Positions 46,028 to 57,756 of a DNA stretch of 64,000 nt are shown one piece after another (the stretch's first letter is position 1; each line of letters starts with the position of its first letter). A program made the translations under genes and the position numbers. A model generated the notes under the pieces. The model was not told where the DNA came from. It was given only the letters and a program-made list of their open reading frames with translations, and ran no database searches. The DNA comes from Pogonophryne albipinna (taxonomy: Eukaryota; Chordata; Actinopteri; Perciformes; Artedidraconidae), in assembly GCA_028583405.1 (NCBI GenBank), contig CM053252.1, positions 41,193,697 through 41,257,696 of the forward strand, given 5' to 3'.

Positions 46028-48405
46028 CACTGGTGCCGCAGAGATTTCATAAAGTGAAGGAGGTTTTCCTTCTATAAAACAGCTGTGGGCAGCAGATACT
46101 GTGAGAGTCACGGACAGGAATCCCTCAATTTAAATAAAACGAGGCCACGCTTTATTAACAAGTGCGCACGCTTTATTAACTCGTGCGCACGCTTTATTAA
46201 CTCGTGCGCACGCTTTATTAACTCGTGCGAACGAGAAAGTAAAACGTGGCCACGTTTTATTTATTTTTCTCTCAATGAACCCTCCAGGGCTCCGTACTGT
46301 TGATATAGTGAGTAAAAAAATTTTTTTGGGGAGAAATGACCCCTTCAATTAGGACTTCTGGTGATGTAATGGCGCGTTTCCAGTGCAGCGCGGAGCTCGC
46401 TTTAATGCTGCGTTCAGAACGGACGCGATGGGAATATTCGCTTCGCTCTAAACGCTCCTATCGCATCGCTCTAGTCGCTCGAGTTTCACTGCGGCTGCCA
46501 GCTGTGTTTACTCGCATCATTCAAACAAGACGCGCTGGCTCGGGAGCTACAACTACAACAAAATGAACATATTTTACCGTGATTAAATTGTAATACACGT
46601 TTCTAAATGATGCCGACGTAACAACATACTGATACCGGTTAGTAAAAACCATGAATTAATGCTTTGACAAGTCTGCAGACAGACGGCAGGCGAAAAACCT
46701 TTTAGAATGCTTGTTTTCTGAATGGAGCTTGGCTAAGCTAACGTTATATATGCTCCGACCGTCCACACTCACAACAACGGCCTATACAGACATAAACAAA
46801 CCAGCGACTGTATTCTCCATGACACAGACAGTCTGTGGTTTGTACTTGTTTAACTTTTGTCTAGTTTCTGAACAGATCGTATCTGTCCCCGGCTGTTTGA
46901 AGAGCAAGCATGGGAAACAAAAGATAGCATTTACCTGTTTGCATCCAGCTAGCCATGCCTTTCTGGTGTACCAGCTCGTATCAAGCCTCGTTGATACGTT
47001 TTTTTCACGAGCTTGCTGTGATATATACAAATCGGGTTGGTCCGGTCCAAGGTCTTTAAGTATCAATTTATCTCCCAAACTTCTCCTTTCGAAAGGATTG
47101 GAGAGTAGCTCTTGCACGGAATTGGGTGCGGACCGAGGTCCGGCGACTCCACCTGCACACCATTCTCATCCAAATACTGCGTCACCTTGGTCACTCACGA
47201 GTCTAAAAAACAACTCACGTCAACGCACGTAAGCAACGTGGGCGCCAACATGAGCGCCCTCGTGACCAAAATATTTGACGGCGCTGATTGGCTGAAATTA
47301 TGTTTCGGCGGCACAGTTTACTATTGGGACTTTTGCAACGTGCTGGTTGCTGCTGTTTGGCTCAGGGGCTCCTTGCACGGCGCCCGGTAATGATAAACTA
47401 ATGCCACGGGCAAGGCCAGGCAGGAAACGTGACTTAAAAGTAACTTTAGACATCGTAACACAATTTTAAACGAGATTTTATTGTAGATTATACATTTTAC
47501 TGATACCAATTGTATGATATTTACCTTGTTCATTAAAAATAAAATATAAAATATATATATTTTTAAAATATATATATTTTTTTAATATTTTTTTTAATTT
47601 AATATTTTTTTTAATATTTTTTTTTGTATGTGGGAAGAGGTGGGGCGGCGCCCCTAGCGCCCCTATGGGTCGGCCGCCACTGGCTGGTTTGCCTTCGCTA
47701 ACTGTACGGAGGCTGGTACATTTTTATATATAAAGCCATGTTAGGGAAACTTCCATCCTACATCTGCTCACTGATCTCACGGCGAATTGTAAGTGGCTAC
47801 TGCCTGAGATCGCATGCTGTAGTTTTATTAAATGTGCCAACTGCTAGGACTGTCTTAGGGAAGATAGCATTTAGATGCGCAGCTCCTCTGTCTTGGAATA
47901 GTCTGCAATTGAAATGGAAACTGAGCAATCTGGTGCCACTAAATGTTTTTAAAGCTCGGTTGGATGCTACTCAATCGGAAGCTGTTGGTACCTGCTCATG
48001 TGGATAGTTATTGTAATTGTAATCCCTGTAATGATGCTGTAAGATGTCCTTTTTGTTGTTCTGTTTATGTTTTTATGTTTCATGTGCAACCTACTTGAGC
48101 AGGTCTCCCTTGAAAAAGAGATCAATGATCTCAATGGGATACACCTGGGTAAATAAAGGTTTGAAATGAAATGAAGCCATGACAACAGGATCCTATGGTC
48201 CACAGTGTCAAAGGCAGCTGTCAGGTCTAACAGCACCAGGACGGCTGGGCTGCCTGAGTCGGCGGCTAGGAGCAGATCATTAAAAACTCTTAAAAGGGCT
48301 GTTTCAGTACTGTGCATGGGTTTGAAGCTAGACTGAAACTTGTCATGGATGCCATGCGTGGTTAAGAACGACTGCAGCTGGACGTAGACTACTCGCTCCA
48401 GGCCT

Positions 48406-49893
48406 TTAGATAAAAAGGGTAGCTGGCCTAAAATTTGCGAGAATGGAGGGGTCGAGATTTTTCTTTTTAAGTAGTGGCTTGACCACGGCATGTTTGAAGG
48501 CAGCTGGGACACATCCTGAGCTAAGAGAGGTGTTTATAAGCAATAAAACACTTGCACCAACTGATTCAAAAACATCTCTGAGAAGGCGAGAGGGAATGCT
48601 GTCTGTTCTAAAGCCAGACTGAAAATCTTCAAATAAATCATTGTTTTTTAAGTAATCACACAGCTGTTTTGCGACTGCTTTCTCAAGAATTTTTGAGAGG
48701 AACGGGAGATTAGAAATAGGTCTATAATTGGCTAAAACCTCTGGATTGAAGTTGTGCTTTTTAAGAAGCGGTTTTATCACTGCTACTTTGAATGATTGTG
48801 GAACATAGCCTGATAATAAAGACATATTCATAATATTTAATAAAGAAGTGCTAATTAATGGAAAAACTTCCTTCAACAGCTTAGTTGGAATTGGGTCTAA
48901 CATACATGTTGATGGTTTAGAAGAGAGAATCATTGAATTTAATTGTTCAAGGTTTATGGCTGAAAAGCATTCTAGTTTACTATCTAGTGTAATATTAGAA
49001 CTTACGTTTCTGGGAGCTGTTGATAACACTATACTGGTCAAAGGCAAGAGGTCATTGATTTTGTTTCTAAGAGTAACAATTTTATCGTTAAAAAAGCACA
49101 TAAAATCATTACTACTGAGTGCTATGGGAATAGAAGGCTCAATCGAGCTGTGGCTCTCTGTCAGCCTGGCTACAGTGCTGAAAAGAAATCTTGCATTATT
49201 CTTATTCTCATCTATTAATGAAGAGTAGTAGGTTGCTCTCGCTTTACGCAGTGCTTTCTTATATTCATTGAGAGTAATATGCCAAATTAAACGAGATTCT
49301 TCAAGTTTAGTGGAACGCCATATCCTTTCAAGTTGTCTCGACTTTTGCTTTATTTTGCGGGTTTCGGCATTATGCCATGGAGCTAATCTATGTTGTTGTA
49401 TTTTCTTCTTTTTCATAGGAGCAACAGAGTCTAATTTTATTCGCAGCCCATCTGTAGCACTATCAGCAACATGATCAATTTGGGGTGGTGTACATTTTGT
49501 ATAAGTTTCCTCTCCTACATGCAGACATGCTATCGAGTTAAGTATTGGTGGAATCTCTTCCTTAAATTTGGCTATAGCACTAACAGATAGGTTTCTGCTG
49601 CAGGAGCTTTTGACTAATGCTTTGTAGTCTAGTAACAGTACTTCAAAAGTTACTAAGAAATGGTCGGATAAAGCAGGATTATGCGGTTCGACTAATAGTT
49701 GCTCAATTTCAATACCATAAGTCAGAACAAGGTCGAGAGTGTGATTATAGCAGTGGGTTGGTTTATTTACACTCTGACAGAAACCAACAAAATCTAATAT
49801 AGAGTTAAATGCAACAGTAAGGCTATTTTTATCATCGTCAACATGAATATTAAAGTCACCTACGATAATTACGTTATCTGTTTTAAGTACCAA
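48406..49893 (-). pseudogene. L2 endonuclease/RT ORF with an internal duplication of the RT start
   Basis: The 495-codon open frame shows GDFN and SDH endonuclease motifs. It then has an RT N-terminus (DPIPTKLLKEVFPLI... and NYRPISNLPFLSKILEKAVA, QSGFR). At about 48605 it jumps back to an equivalent point of a different L2 copy (DSIPSRLLRDVFESVG... and LANFRP). The second copy then continues through 47967-48512 and, past the inserted LINE, through 41468-42255 with the YADD catalytic box (CYADDVQIYLPF). Upstream, 50072-50344 holds more endonuclease (GRGGGVAAIF). A ~120-bp insertion at about 49965-50088 separates that part from the rest. Confidence 0.8.
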
Positions 49894-50890
49894 AGTTGAT
49901 AAAAACTCAGAGAATTCTGATAAGAATTCTGAATAAGGACCTGGGCTGAAGTCGAATAGTCCATTTATCTTAGGAACCTTCTCCTAAGTCCTTTTGAATT
50001 CTCCTATCCACTATCCCTTAACCCCGTGACCTTTCACTCAGACGTCAAGGAATAGACGATAGGGTTAGACGTTAGGAGCTGATTTTTGGATTATCCGACC
50101 GCAACCCTGGTGCACGGTACACTGTAACAAATAAGATTTGCTGCAAAGTTTTCCAGGTCGGATGCGTAAGACTAAAAACAAGGCTTTCAAAGGAGGTATA
50201 ATTTAATTTTGCTTTAGTATTGACAAGTAAACTTGAGTCAAAGATTGCTGCAACTCCACCTCCTCGGCCTGTGCCAGGTTCCAGAGGAAAGATGGCGGAA
50301 AAGGATCTGGGCCTATAGTCCCTAGTTCGTGCGAACCTTTTCACCCCAGATCTTCCCTGCTAGCGAGGTAGTACTTTCCTGGGGAGGAAATGGTTCGTGG
50401 GTGTGTCGCAAACCACGCCACGTAAATTCCGAAAAGTTTTGTGAAGCCGCCATTTTATTTGTTCGCATTAGCCCAGCGCACCAACGGAGAGAGCAGGGCC
50501 GACCCTTGGCATAGGCAGTATAGGCGAATGCTAAGGTGCGTATCAAGCCAGGGGGGCGCCGAAAATTGGGGGAAATATTTATTTTATTAAAAAAAAAAAA
50601 AATGTAATTGTGATTTTTTTTTTCAAAATAAAACAATTTCCCGATTTTGGATCAACAAAGTACATCTTATTATCTTATCTTAACAGAACTATGCCTATAT
50701 TGCGTACAGCGCCCATACACTATGGCGCCCCACCCCCCCCTAATTCAGGTAAGTTGAACTGCCCCAGCCCCGCAGGCTGTTTATGTCCTCAAGGAGCGAG
50801 GGGGGCGGGTCAAGTGTCACTGACTGACACTTGACCCGCCGCCTTTGACCTGCTGTGACTCGGGAGAAGAAAACAAAGATGGTAATTAGC

Positions 50891-53800
50891 ATGTCGAAAA
50901 GAACAAAGTTATCTGGTGCCCAGGGAAGAAAGAAAAGAAAAGAGGAGGAGGACAAACGGGAGAAAGACAAAGGTACAGTAACGTTAATGTGATGATGATT
51001 AAACAAAGTCAAAAAATGTATTGTAGTTACCGTTGATGGAACAGTTTTAACTTGCTAGCTTACTTTTAGACGATAGCAAGGTCGTTTGTTTGCTAATCAA
51101 TAGTTACATTTAGAGTTAACGTCAATTATTACCGTTACTCCCACCTTAAATTCAGGGACATTTGGAAAGAGTTACATCACCTGCTATATCATCTACTATA
51201 TCTGTTGAGGTGAGCCAATGTTTGCCCTGCTTGTAGTAATAGGCTAATAATGATAGTCATTCAAATGCTATTCCTTTTACATCCCCTCAATAATTTATAG
51301 TTGTAGGCCTTTAATTGTATTGCCTTACAGTTTATGCTATCTAAAGTATGTTCAATAATCAATAGTGTAACGTTTACATCAGTGATAAAATGCTTGTCAC
51401 TACTGTAAATACTGCATACCTTAGCCTTTATCTTTAATATGATATATTACAATGTATGTAGCTGCTTCTTTGCCATCTGGTAAGTCGCAGAATCTGCAGG
51501 TGCATCTAAAAGAATAACTATATCATCGAACTGTTTTTCTTTAATTTAATAAAACAAATTAATCATATATTCTAGATTCATTATGCATGAAGTGAAATAT
51601 TTCAAACCTTTTTTGTTTTAATTGTGATTATTACAGCTTACAGATCATGAAAATCAATAATCCTGTATCTAGTATAATATTAGATAAGGATTTATAATAC
51701 AGATATTTTGATCTTCTGAAAAGTTTATTCAAATATGTACTCAATACTTGGGCTCCTTTTGCAGAGATAAATGCATCAATTCTACATGGAGGCAATATAT
51801 TCCATGATATTCTAATTATTTTGTGAGCTGCTCCTGTTTTCTGATTTCTATAATATAATTAGGTCTAGCAAATATAATGCATCTCTTGATGGTCACATAT
51901 ACTTCTCTTCTCTCTCTAGATGCACTTTTGAAATTTTTTGGGCCTCATACCACCTCAGCAGAGCCCAGTGATACAGTATCAAGCGCTCCTGTCCCTTCCA
52001 CCTCAGCAGAGCCCAGTGATACAGCATCAAGCGCTCCTGTCCCCTCCACTTCAGCAGAGCCCAGTGATACAGCATCAAGCGCTCCTGTCCCCTCCACCTC
52101 AGCAGAGCCCAGTGATACAGTATCAAGCGCCCCTGTCCCCTCCACCTCAGCAGAGCCCAGTGATACAGCATCAAGCGCTCCTGTCCCCTCCACCTCAGCA
52201 GAGCCCAGTGATACAGCATCAAGCGCTCCTGTCCCCTCCACCTCAGCAGAGCCCAGTGATACAGTATCAAGCGCTCCTGTCCCCTCCACCTCAGCAGAGC
52301 CCAGTGATACAGCATCAAGCGCCCCTGTCCCCTCCACCTCAGCAGAGCCCAGTGATACAGCATCAAGCGCTCCTGTCCCCTCCACCTCAGCAGAGCCCAG
52401 TGATACAGCATCAAGCGCTCCTGTCCCCTCCACCTCAGCAGAGCCCAGTGATACAGCATCAAGCGCTCCTGTCCCCTCCACCTCAGCAGAGCCCAGTGAT
52501 ACAGCATCAAGCGCTCCTGTCCCCTCCACCTCAGCAGAGCCCAGTGATACAGCATCAAGCGCTCCTGTCCCCTCCACCTCAGCAGAGCCCAGTGATACAG
52601 CATCAAGCGCTGCTGTCCCCTCCACCTCAGCGGAGCCAAGTTATACAGTATCAGGGATAAAGGCTTCACCAATAGACCCTGCCGACTGGCCATCTGTTCT
52701 TACTGATAATGACAGGACAGAGTTTGTTCAGAGTGGACCATATCAAATGAAACCTAGTTTTACCTTTCCCAAACAAAAAGACGGGAGAAGGTGTCAGCAG
52801 GACTATTTTAACAGAGTCTTAATCAACGGAGAAAAAATCAAAAGAAGCTGGTTGATGTATTCAAAAAAGAATGATAGCTTGCACTGCTTCTGCTGCAAAA
52901 TGTTTTCACAGAAATTACAAACTCAATAGGGAAGGACTAAAGGACTGTAAAAATGCAAGTCACTTGCTCAAGGTACATGAAGAAAGCAAGGAGCACAACA
53001 CAAACATGGCAACATGGAAGGAGTTAGACGTCCGTCTTGCCAGGGGGCTTACAATAGATATGCAAGAGATGGCCCTTGCTCAGGCTGAGAGAAATAGGTG
53101 GCGCGACGTTCTCACCCGATTCGTGGCAATAATTCAGTCCTTAGCAGAGAGAAACCTGGCTCTGAGGGGGTCCACAGACACATTAAACCAACCAGACAAT
53201 GGCAACTTTTTAAAAGAAGTGGAGCTTATGGCCAAATTTGATCCAGTCATAAAGCAGCATGTTGGTAGGGTGGAAAGTGGAGCTGGCAGTCACACACATT
53301 ATATGGGCAAAAGAATTCAAAATGAACTGATTGACTCAATCCGCTCTAAAATACTGGACACAATTGTGGAAGAGATAAAAACGTGTAAGTATTTCTCCAT
53401 TATTTTGGATTGCACTCCTGATCTGAGTCATAAAGAACAACTCTCTGTTATTGTCAGGATAGTATTGCTAGAAGACAAACCACAGGTTAAAGAACATTTC
53501 CTGGGCTTTCTTGTGGCAGAGCAGTCAACAGGGGAAAGTTTGACATTGCTCATTCTCAAAAGGCTGGAGGAACTTAACATCCCCTTTGAGGACTGCAGAG
53601 GACAGTCGTATGACAACGGTGCCAACATGAAGGGTAAGAATAAAGGTGTTCAGGCTAGGTTGCTTCAGCAGAACCCAAGAGCTTTGTTTGTCCCTTGTGG
53701 TGCTCACACCTTAAATCTGGTGGTAGCTGATGCTGCAAAGAGCTCACCAGATGCTATAGGCTACTTTGGCTATTTAACAAAGTTGTACAAACTCTTCTCT

Positions 53801-54858
53801 GCCTCCACGCATAGATGGGACATCCTGCTGAAACATGTCAAACAACCCTGAAATCGTGGTCAGAGACCAGATGGGAAAGCAGGATAAAAAGCGTTGAGGC
53901 AGTAAAGTACCAGGCTGGGCAAATCAGTGAGGCTCTTCTGGAGGTGAGGGAAACAACTGCAGACCCTGTGGTGAGAGTTGAAGCCCAGTCTTTGGCTGAG
54001 GAGATTGGATCTTACCGTTTTATCATTTGCACAACCATATGGTATGACATCCTCTACAAGATCCAGCATGTGAGCAAACTGATGCAGTCACCCTCCATGC
54101 AGTTAGATGTGGCTGTCGACCTGCTGAAGAAAACAGGAGATTCCATCACCTGCTACAGAAGGACTGGATTTTCTGATGCACAGACAACTGCAAAGGAGAT
54201 GTGTGAGGAGATGAACGTGGAGTCTGTTCTCAAACAAAAGCGGTTGAGATCCACAAAACGGCAGTTTGGTTATGAGTCTCCAGATGAGCCTATTGATGAT
54301 GCACTTAAAAAAATGGAAATCAAATTTTTTAATGTGGTTGTGGATACAGCCCTCTCTTCACTTGATGAGAGATTTCAGCACCTTGAAGAGGTAAATGACA
54401 AGTTTGGAGTGCTCATCAACTTTCCCACCACATCAAACGAAGACCTGCCAAAGCACTGTCAAACCCTGAGCTCTGCTCTGACCCATGATGGACAACCAGA
54501 CATTGATGGCAGGGAACTTGCTGCAGAAATGCAAAATGTTCCACATTTGCCATCAAAGAAGATGACAAACATGGAACTATTGACCTTCCTTCATGAGAAG
54601 AAGCTGACAGAAATGTACCCCAATTTGTGGGTTGCTCTGAGAATCTCTGCCACTCTTCCTGTTACAGTGGCTGCTGCTGAAAGAAGCTTCTCAAAGCTCA
54701 AACTGGTCAAAACTTACCTGAGAGCTTCTATGGGACAAGAACGTCTCAGTGGACTATCCATCATAAGCATCAACCATGTGGTCTCAAAACAGCTGTCTTA
54801 TGATGATGTCATAGATAATTTTGCTTCAAGAAAGGCAAGGAGAGTCAGGCTAAGGTAA
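50891..54858 (+). pseudogene. hAT transposase gene (TTF finger / DUF4371 / dimerisation type), two frameshifts
   Basis: Exon 1 (50891-50972) encodes MSKRTKLSGAQGRKKRKEEE and ends AAAG|GTACAG. Exon 2 begins at 51920 after TCTCTCTAG|, restoring DALLKFFGP, and the phases agree. Exon 2 then holds a 16-residue repeat tract (51950-52640) and a TTF-like zinc finger (FPKQKDGRRCQQDYF, WLMYSKKNDSLHCFCC). The RNase-H-like core follows, with LDCTPDLSHKEQLSVIV, GQSYDNGANMKGKNKGVQ and PCGAHTLNLV. The C-terminal hAT dimerisation region is LWVALRISATLPVTVAAAER then SFSKLKLVKTYLR. One frameshift lies near 52920 and another near 53848, so the reading runs in three segments. Without them the protein would be about 1000 residues, close to full length for the family. 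The enzyme recognises the terminal repeats and moves the element by cut-and-paste. This copy is probably inactive, but recent. Confidence 0.88.
51950..52640 (+). repeat. 48-bp in-frame tandem repeat in the transposase
   Basis: Fourteen complete units and a partial one encode [16 protein letters not shown] (Val in place of the second Ala in some units, Ala in the last). They are almost identical at DNA level, including synonymous sites, so the array is young or homogenised. The product would be an acidic, Ser/Thr/Pro-rich, unstructured spacer between the N-terminal basic segment and the zinc finger. Other frames are open through the array only because 48 is divisible by three. Confidence 0.95.
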
Positions 54859-55581
54859 GGTGTTGAGGTGTGAGATTGAGGCCTGTAGTATTTGAATGGT
54901 TGGATTTTGGCTAAATCTTGCTTTTAACTAAGACTGAAGTGATTGATAGCAAATATTTCGGTACCCAGAAGTAGTATGTTTAAGTGTTCAGCAAAGCAGC
55001 TTTTGTTTTAAATTAGTAAATGTTTCTGGGTTGTACTTCTTACACATCCAGCTCTTAAGGTGAGGCAATTAGTCTCTCACGGACTGTATATCAGTACAGG
55101 TGGATTGTGTGCCTGTCAGCAGAGGAGCAACTTGTTGCCCTGTCTGACCTCAGCAGGGAGCAAGTGGAGGGGCCATGTGTGAATAGGCCTTTAGAAAGCA
55201 CTGGTGTGTTGGCGAGGCTGCTGACTGCAATTATAGGTTTTAATGTTGTATTTGTGTTAAAATAAATCTCCCAAAAAACGTATACAGCTTCTGTGTGATT
55301 TTATTAACATTGGCATTTATTTTTTTTGGGGGGGGGGGGGGCGCGCCATCTAAAATCTCGCCTAAGGCGGCAAATTGGTCAGGGCCGGCCCTGGGAGAGA
55401 GACTAACTTATGGCAACACAAAAGAAAACATGGGAGCGGTGGAGTGATGAGGAGGTGTCGGCGCTTCTGGCGATTTACTCGGAAGACGCGACCCAGCAGC
55501 TTCATTTGTCAGAAGCATTTTCACAGGTGATTAATCGCCGCAGCGAGCGTTACCTGCCACTCTGATCCACTGACCCCCCCC

Positions 55582-55583
<2 letters not shown>

Positions 55584-55615
<32 letters not shown>
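55584..55615. repeat. (CA)n microsatellite
   Basis: About 15 CA units after a C-run, in the last piece of the outer MITE. Confidence 0.9.
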
Positions 55616-55617
<2 letters not shown>

Positions 55618-55804
55618 TCTTACACACACACATTCTTACACAAACAGAAAGTCACAGATAAATGCGGCTTAATTAGCCTAATCCTCCCTCGGGGACTTAT
55701 TCCGGTGAGAATGCGATCTACTAGGACAGTTCGAGGGACTAAAGAGTTCGGGGGGAACAAGTACCAGGGACAAGTACCGGCCAAGTACTTGGTGTGAAAG
55801 CGGC

Positions 55805-57756
55805 TATTGAGCCTGAATCAGTCATTCTGTTTGCCAGAAAATAATATTAAATGCACTACAGTTCATCTGTTTCACTTTTCACAACATTTTGAAAAGACAT
55901 AAATCCAGAGCTATAGCCACAGAGTCTGTGGTTTACGAGGTTTCAGCCTGAATTACTCATTCTTAACACCATTTCTTCCTAACTGGGGACTTTACTTCTA
56001 TAAGTCGTAATAACAATGAACCAGATCTGAACCCAGTCCCCTGAGGTATGACAGGGAGAGCCACTGGGGAGAAGAGGTTATTTGTTGTTCATGTGATCTC
56101 CGCTCTGTGAATGTGAGCACAGCACAATGGAACCGTTCGGAAATAAATATTTGCAAATGAGTTGGCTCCCACATACTGAGCTGAGTGTGTGTGCTGATCA
56201 GATAGATCCTGTGTTATGACTCTACAAACAGCCAAGGCTTGTAAACCTACAGCAGCTGCTTCTATACTATGATGTAAAATATTTACTAATATATCGATAT
56301 CAAATATATTTGTAGTATATTTTTCTAAGGTAATTCGTAAACATGAGTAGTGATTTGCAGATGGGGATTGTTTGGGGATTGAACAGAGGAGGAGTGAACA
56401 CTGAGTCCTGGATGTGTTCATTCATTTAGGGCAGCTGGATTTATATCAAGTCTTCCTGCAAAGGAGAAGAGGGTCACCTCCCTGCTTACTGGCATCCCAC
56501 TGATTTAAGTTCATATTAGTTTTGAATGGGAAGTCCTCTTAGCATATGACAAAGCAGAATATAGGTCTGAAATACGTTTTTCCAACAGCAGCAGGGGAAC
56601 GCCAAATCCACAGGAAATGAGATCTGCAAATTACAAACCAACCCGCAGCCAGACCGGTTTTTAGTACCAGTAAAGAAGATTTATTTCCACATTGAGCACA
56701 AGTCACCAGCATCATATTATGTCATTAAAACTTTCACACAATTCTAAATGCTTCTTTGAGGACAAAGCAGCTGAGCAGCTTTCTCCTGTAAATGAGTGGC
56801 GATGAGGCAGCCATGAAGAGTGTCAGCGAGCAAGTAGCCCTGAAGCATCATGGTCCTCACTCACGGGGGGGGTCACCTCTTCAAAGCCCGTCCTCTCGTG
56901 AAGTTTGAAAGACGCTGCTCGGAGGTGGAACTAGTGTCAATGAATACTGCAGGGACGGTTTCCATCTGATGCTTTACTCCTACTGTACTTTTATAATTAC
57001 ACACACAGAGACACTGTCTCCAAAACTCCACGTCTCTTCATATGAGAAAATGAATGAATGGCTAATCTCTTTGTGGACCACGTAACCTCCCTTTTTGTAA
57101 AGAGAAGAGGCGTTTGAATCCCTGATTAGCGGAGTTTCTCAATTAATTCTCTAAGAAGAACTCAGCTACTTGCATAATGGATCAATACCACAAACTGGCC
57201 TCCTGTCAGCATTAATCCCCTCTCTTTTAAGTTGCTTGGAGCTCTCTATCTCTCTCTGTGATACTGTATCGAGGGCCAGGAAGAAAGTGGGGGATCGATA
57301 TGAAGAGGCCCAAGGTTAAGCTTTGTGTACAGTGTAGCCTCACCTCATAAGTCTGCAAATCCTTCGAACAGGAGAAAGAGGTCCAGCTCAACAGAATGAC
57401 CTTCCCTTACAATTGACTGTATTTTTAAATATGTTTTGAAGGAAACACATTCTCTCCTGGATTAATTTTTGGAAACATGGTCAATGTTTAAACTTTTTGA
57501 AAACAATTATAACAATGCAACAAAAGCAGTTGGTTAGGGTTTGCCAAAGATTGTGTGTTGTTTTTTTTAAGTTGACCTTAGTTTTCATGCAGGACACAAA
57601 CAGCGGTGCACCTTTACAGAGCAGCAGGAGGCCCCACAATATAATCTCCACCTGTGAGCACCAATCATACAATGTGTTCATGGTCAAATATGTGGTCATT
57701 TTATTTAGAGAGAAATTATAAATGTAGTATTTGCTTCACTCTGCTTTATGTCAATA
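55805..57756 (+). other. Intron: no gene or repeat recognised
   Basis: Unremarkable intron between two MITE copies. I found no open frame with recognisable similarity, no tandem repeat and no inverted repeat of note. Confidence 0.4.

Larger units (their letters stand above)
44993..46297. mobile_element. Foldback element with 21-bp subrepeats in both arms
   Basis: The ends GTACGGAGCCCTGGAGGGTT and AACCCTCCAGGGCTCCGTAC are inverted and flanked by TGTT (44989-44992 and 46298-46301). Both arms then share AAAACGTGGCCACGTTTTA and an array of CGTGCGCACGAGTTACTAAA-type 21-bp units. There are about eight in the left arm (45066-45233) and about four in inverse in the right arm (46140-46225). Two microsatellites and a small MITE lie between the arms. 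No coding sequence. Confidence 0.8.
44954..47682 (-). mobile_element. hAT element, 8-bp duplication GCTGGTTT, with transposase relic
   Basis: The ends are CAGTGCCGGCTGG and GGTCGGCCGCCACTG, with exact GCTGGTTT at 44946-44953 and 47683-47690 inside a LINE codon stretch. On the minus strand, 46782-47117 encodes a TTF-type zinc-finger region of hAT transposases (LGPDQPDLYISQQAREK, TRKAWLAGCKQVNAIFCFPC). No catalytic domain remains. The left half is replaced by a foldback element (44993-46297). The right end has an AT-rich run (47540-47625). Confidence 0.85.
42294..48173 (+). mobile_element. Rex1/CR1-type LINE, nearly full ORF, interrupted by a hAT element
   Basis: It is inserted into the L2 LINE between AAG (42291-42293) and AAG (48174-48176). 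It begins near the ORF start and ends with a poly(TGAAA)-like tail (GGTTTGAAATGAAATG). The same tail and C-terminus are in the truncated copy at 5166-5884. The hAT element 44954-47682 separates the RT C-terminus (47738-48007, MLGKLPSYICSLI... to TCSCG) from the body. Excluding the hAT, about 3.1 kb is LINE. Confidence 0.82.
40084..50317 (-). mobile_element. L2-type LINE, chimeric, interrupted by another LINE
   Basis: Read on the minus strand, it starts inside the apurinic-type endonuclease domain near 50317. It continues through endonuclease and reverse transcriptase to a 3' tail with GCACTTTGG...GTGCTATATAAATAAAACTT and a TTGATTTGATTT end at 40084. That tail is characteristic of L2. A + strand LINE occupies 42294-48173, and the reading picks up exactly on the other side (DHRILLSWL | EQSAGITGSALAWF). 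The 3' untranslated part (40084-41350) is long and repeat-like. It is 5'-truncated and broken by stops. Confidence 0.85.
50494..55393 (+). mobile_element. hAT transposon, 4.9 kb, near-complete, 8-bp duplication GGAGAGAG
   Basis: The ends are CAGGGCCGACCCTTGGC and GGTCAGGGCCGGCCCTG, with exact GGAGAGAG at 50486-50493 and 55394-55401. It is inserted in the outer MITE. It carries a spliced transposase gene (50891-54858) and a poly(A) signal, AATAAA, at 55261. Subterminal features include CGCCTAAGGCGGC near 55365 and a G-run at 55328-55341. It is the most complete DNA transposon in the window. Confidence 0.92.
40009..55804 (-). mobile_element. Outer MITE (GGC(G/A)C(A/T)TTCACACC ends), split by an L2 LINE and a hAT element
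   Basis: GGCACTTTCACACCGGAGTA at 40009 and AAGTACTTGGTGTGAAAGCG near 55800 form its ends. The pieces 40009-40083, about 50318-50493 and 55394-55804 line up in reverse with the uninterrupted relative at 57757-58449. Shared words include the block around CGAGTAAATCGCCAGAACGC, the GTTGCCATAAGTTAGTCTC block and the ATGGCGGCTTCACAAAA block. Two insertions, about 10.2 kb and 4.9 kb, separate the pieces. Confidence 0.75.

Noticed and set aside
46085..46303. Short plus-strand frame with ARFINSC units
   Set aside because: It is the inverse arm of the same 21-bp array, not a gene.
46711..47232. 173-codon plus-strand frame
   Set aside because: It overlaps the minus-strand hAT zinc-finger relic, which has the recognisable motif. 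The plus frame is its shadow.
51893..52693. Long open frames on the minus strand and in a second plus frame across the 48-bp array
   Set aside because: The repeat length is a multiple of three, so a unit without a stop keeps other frames open. Only the frame joined to the zinc finger and RNase-H-like core has recognisable domains.
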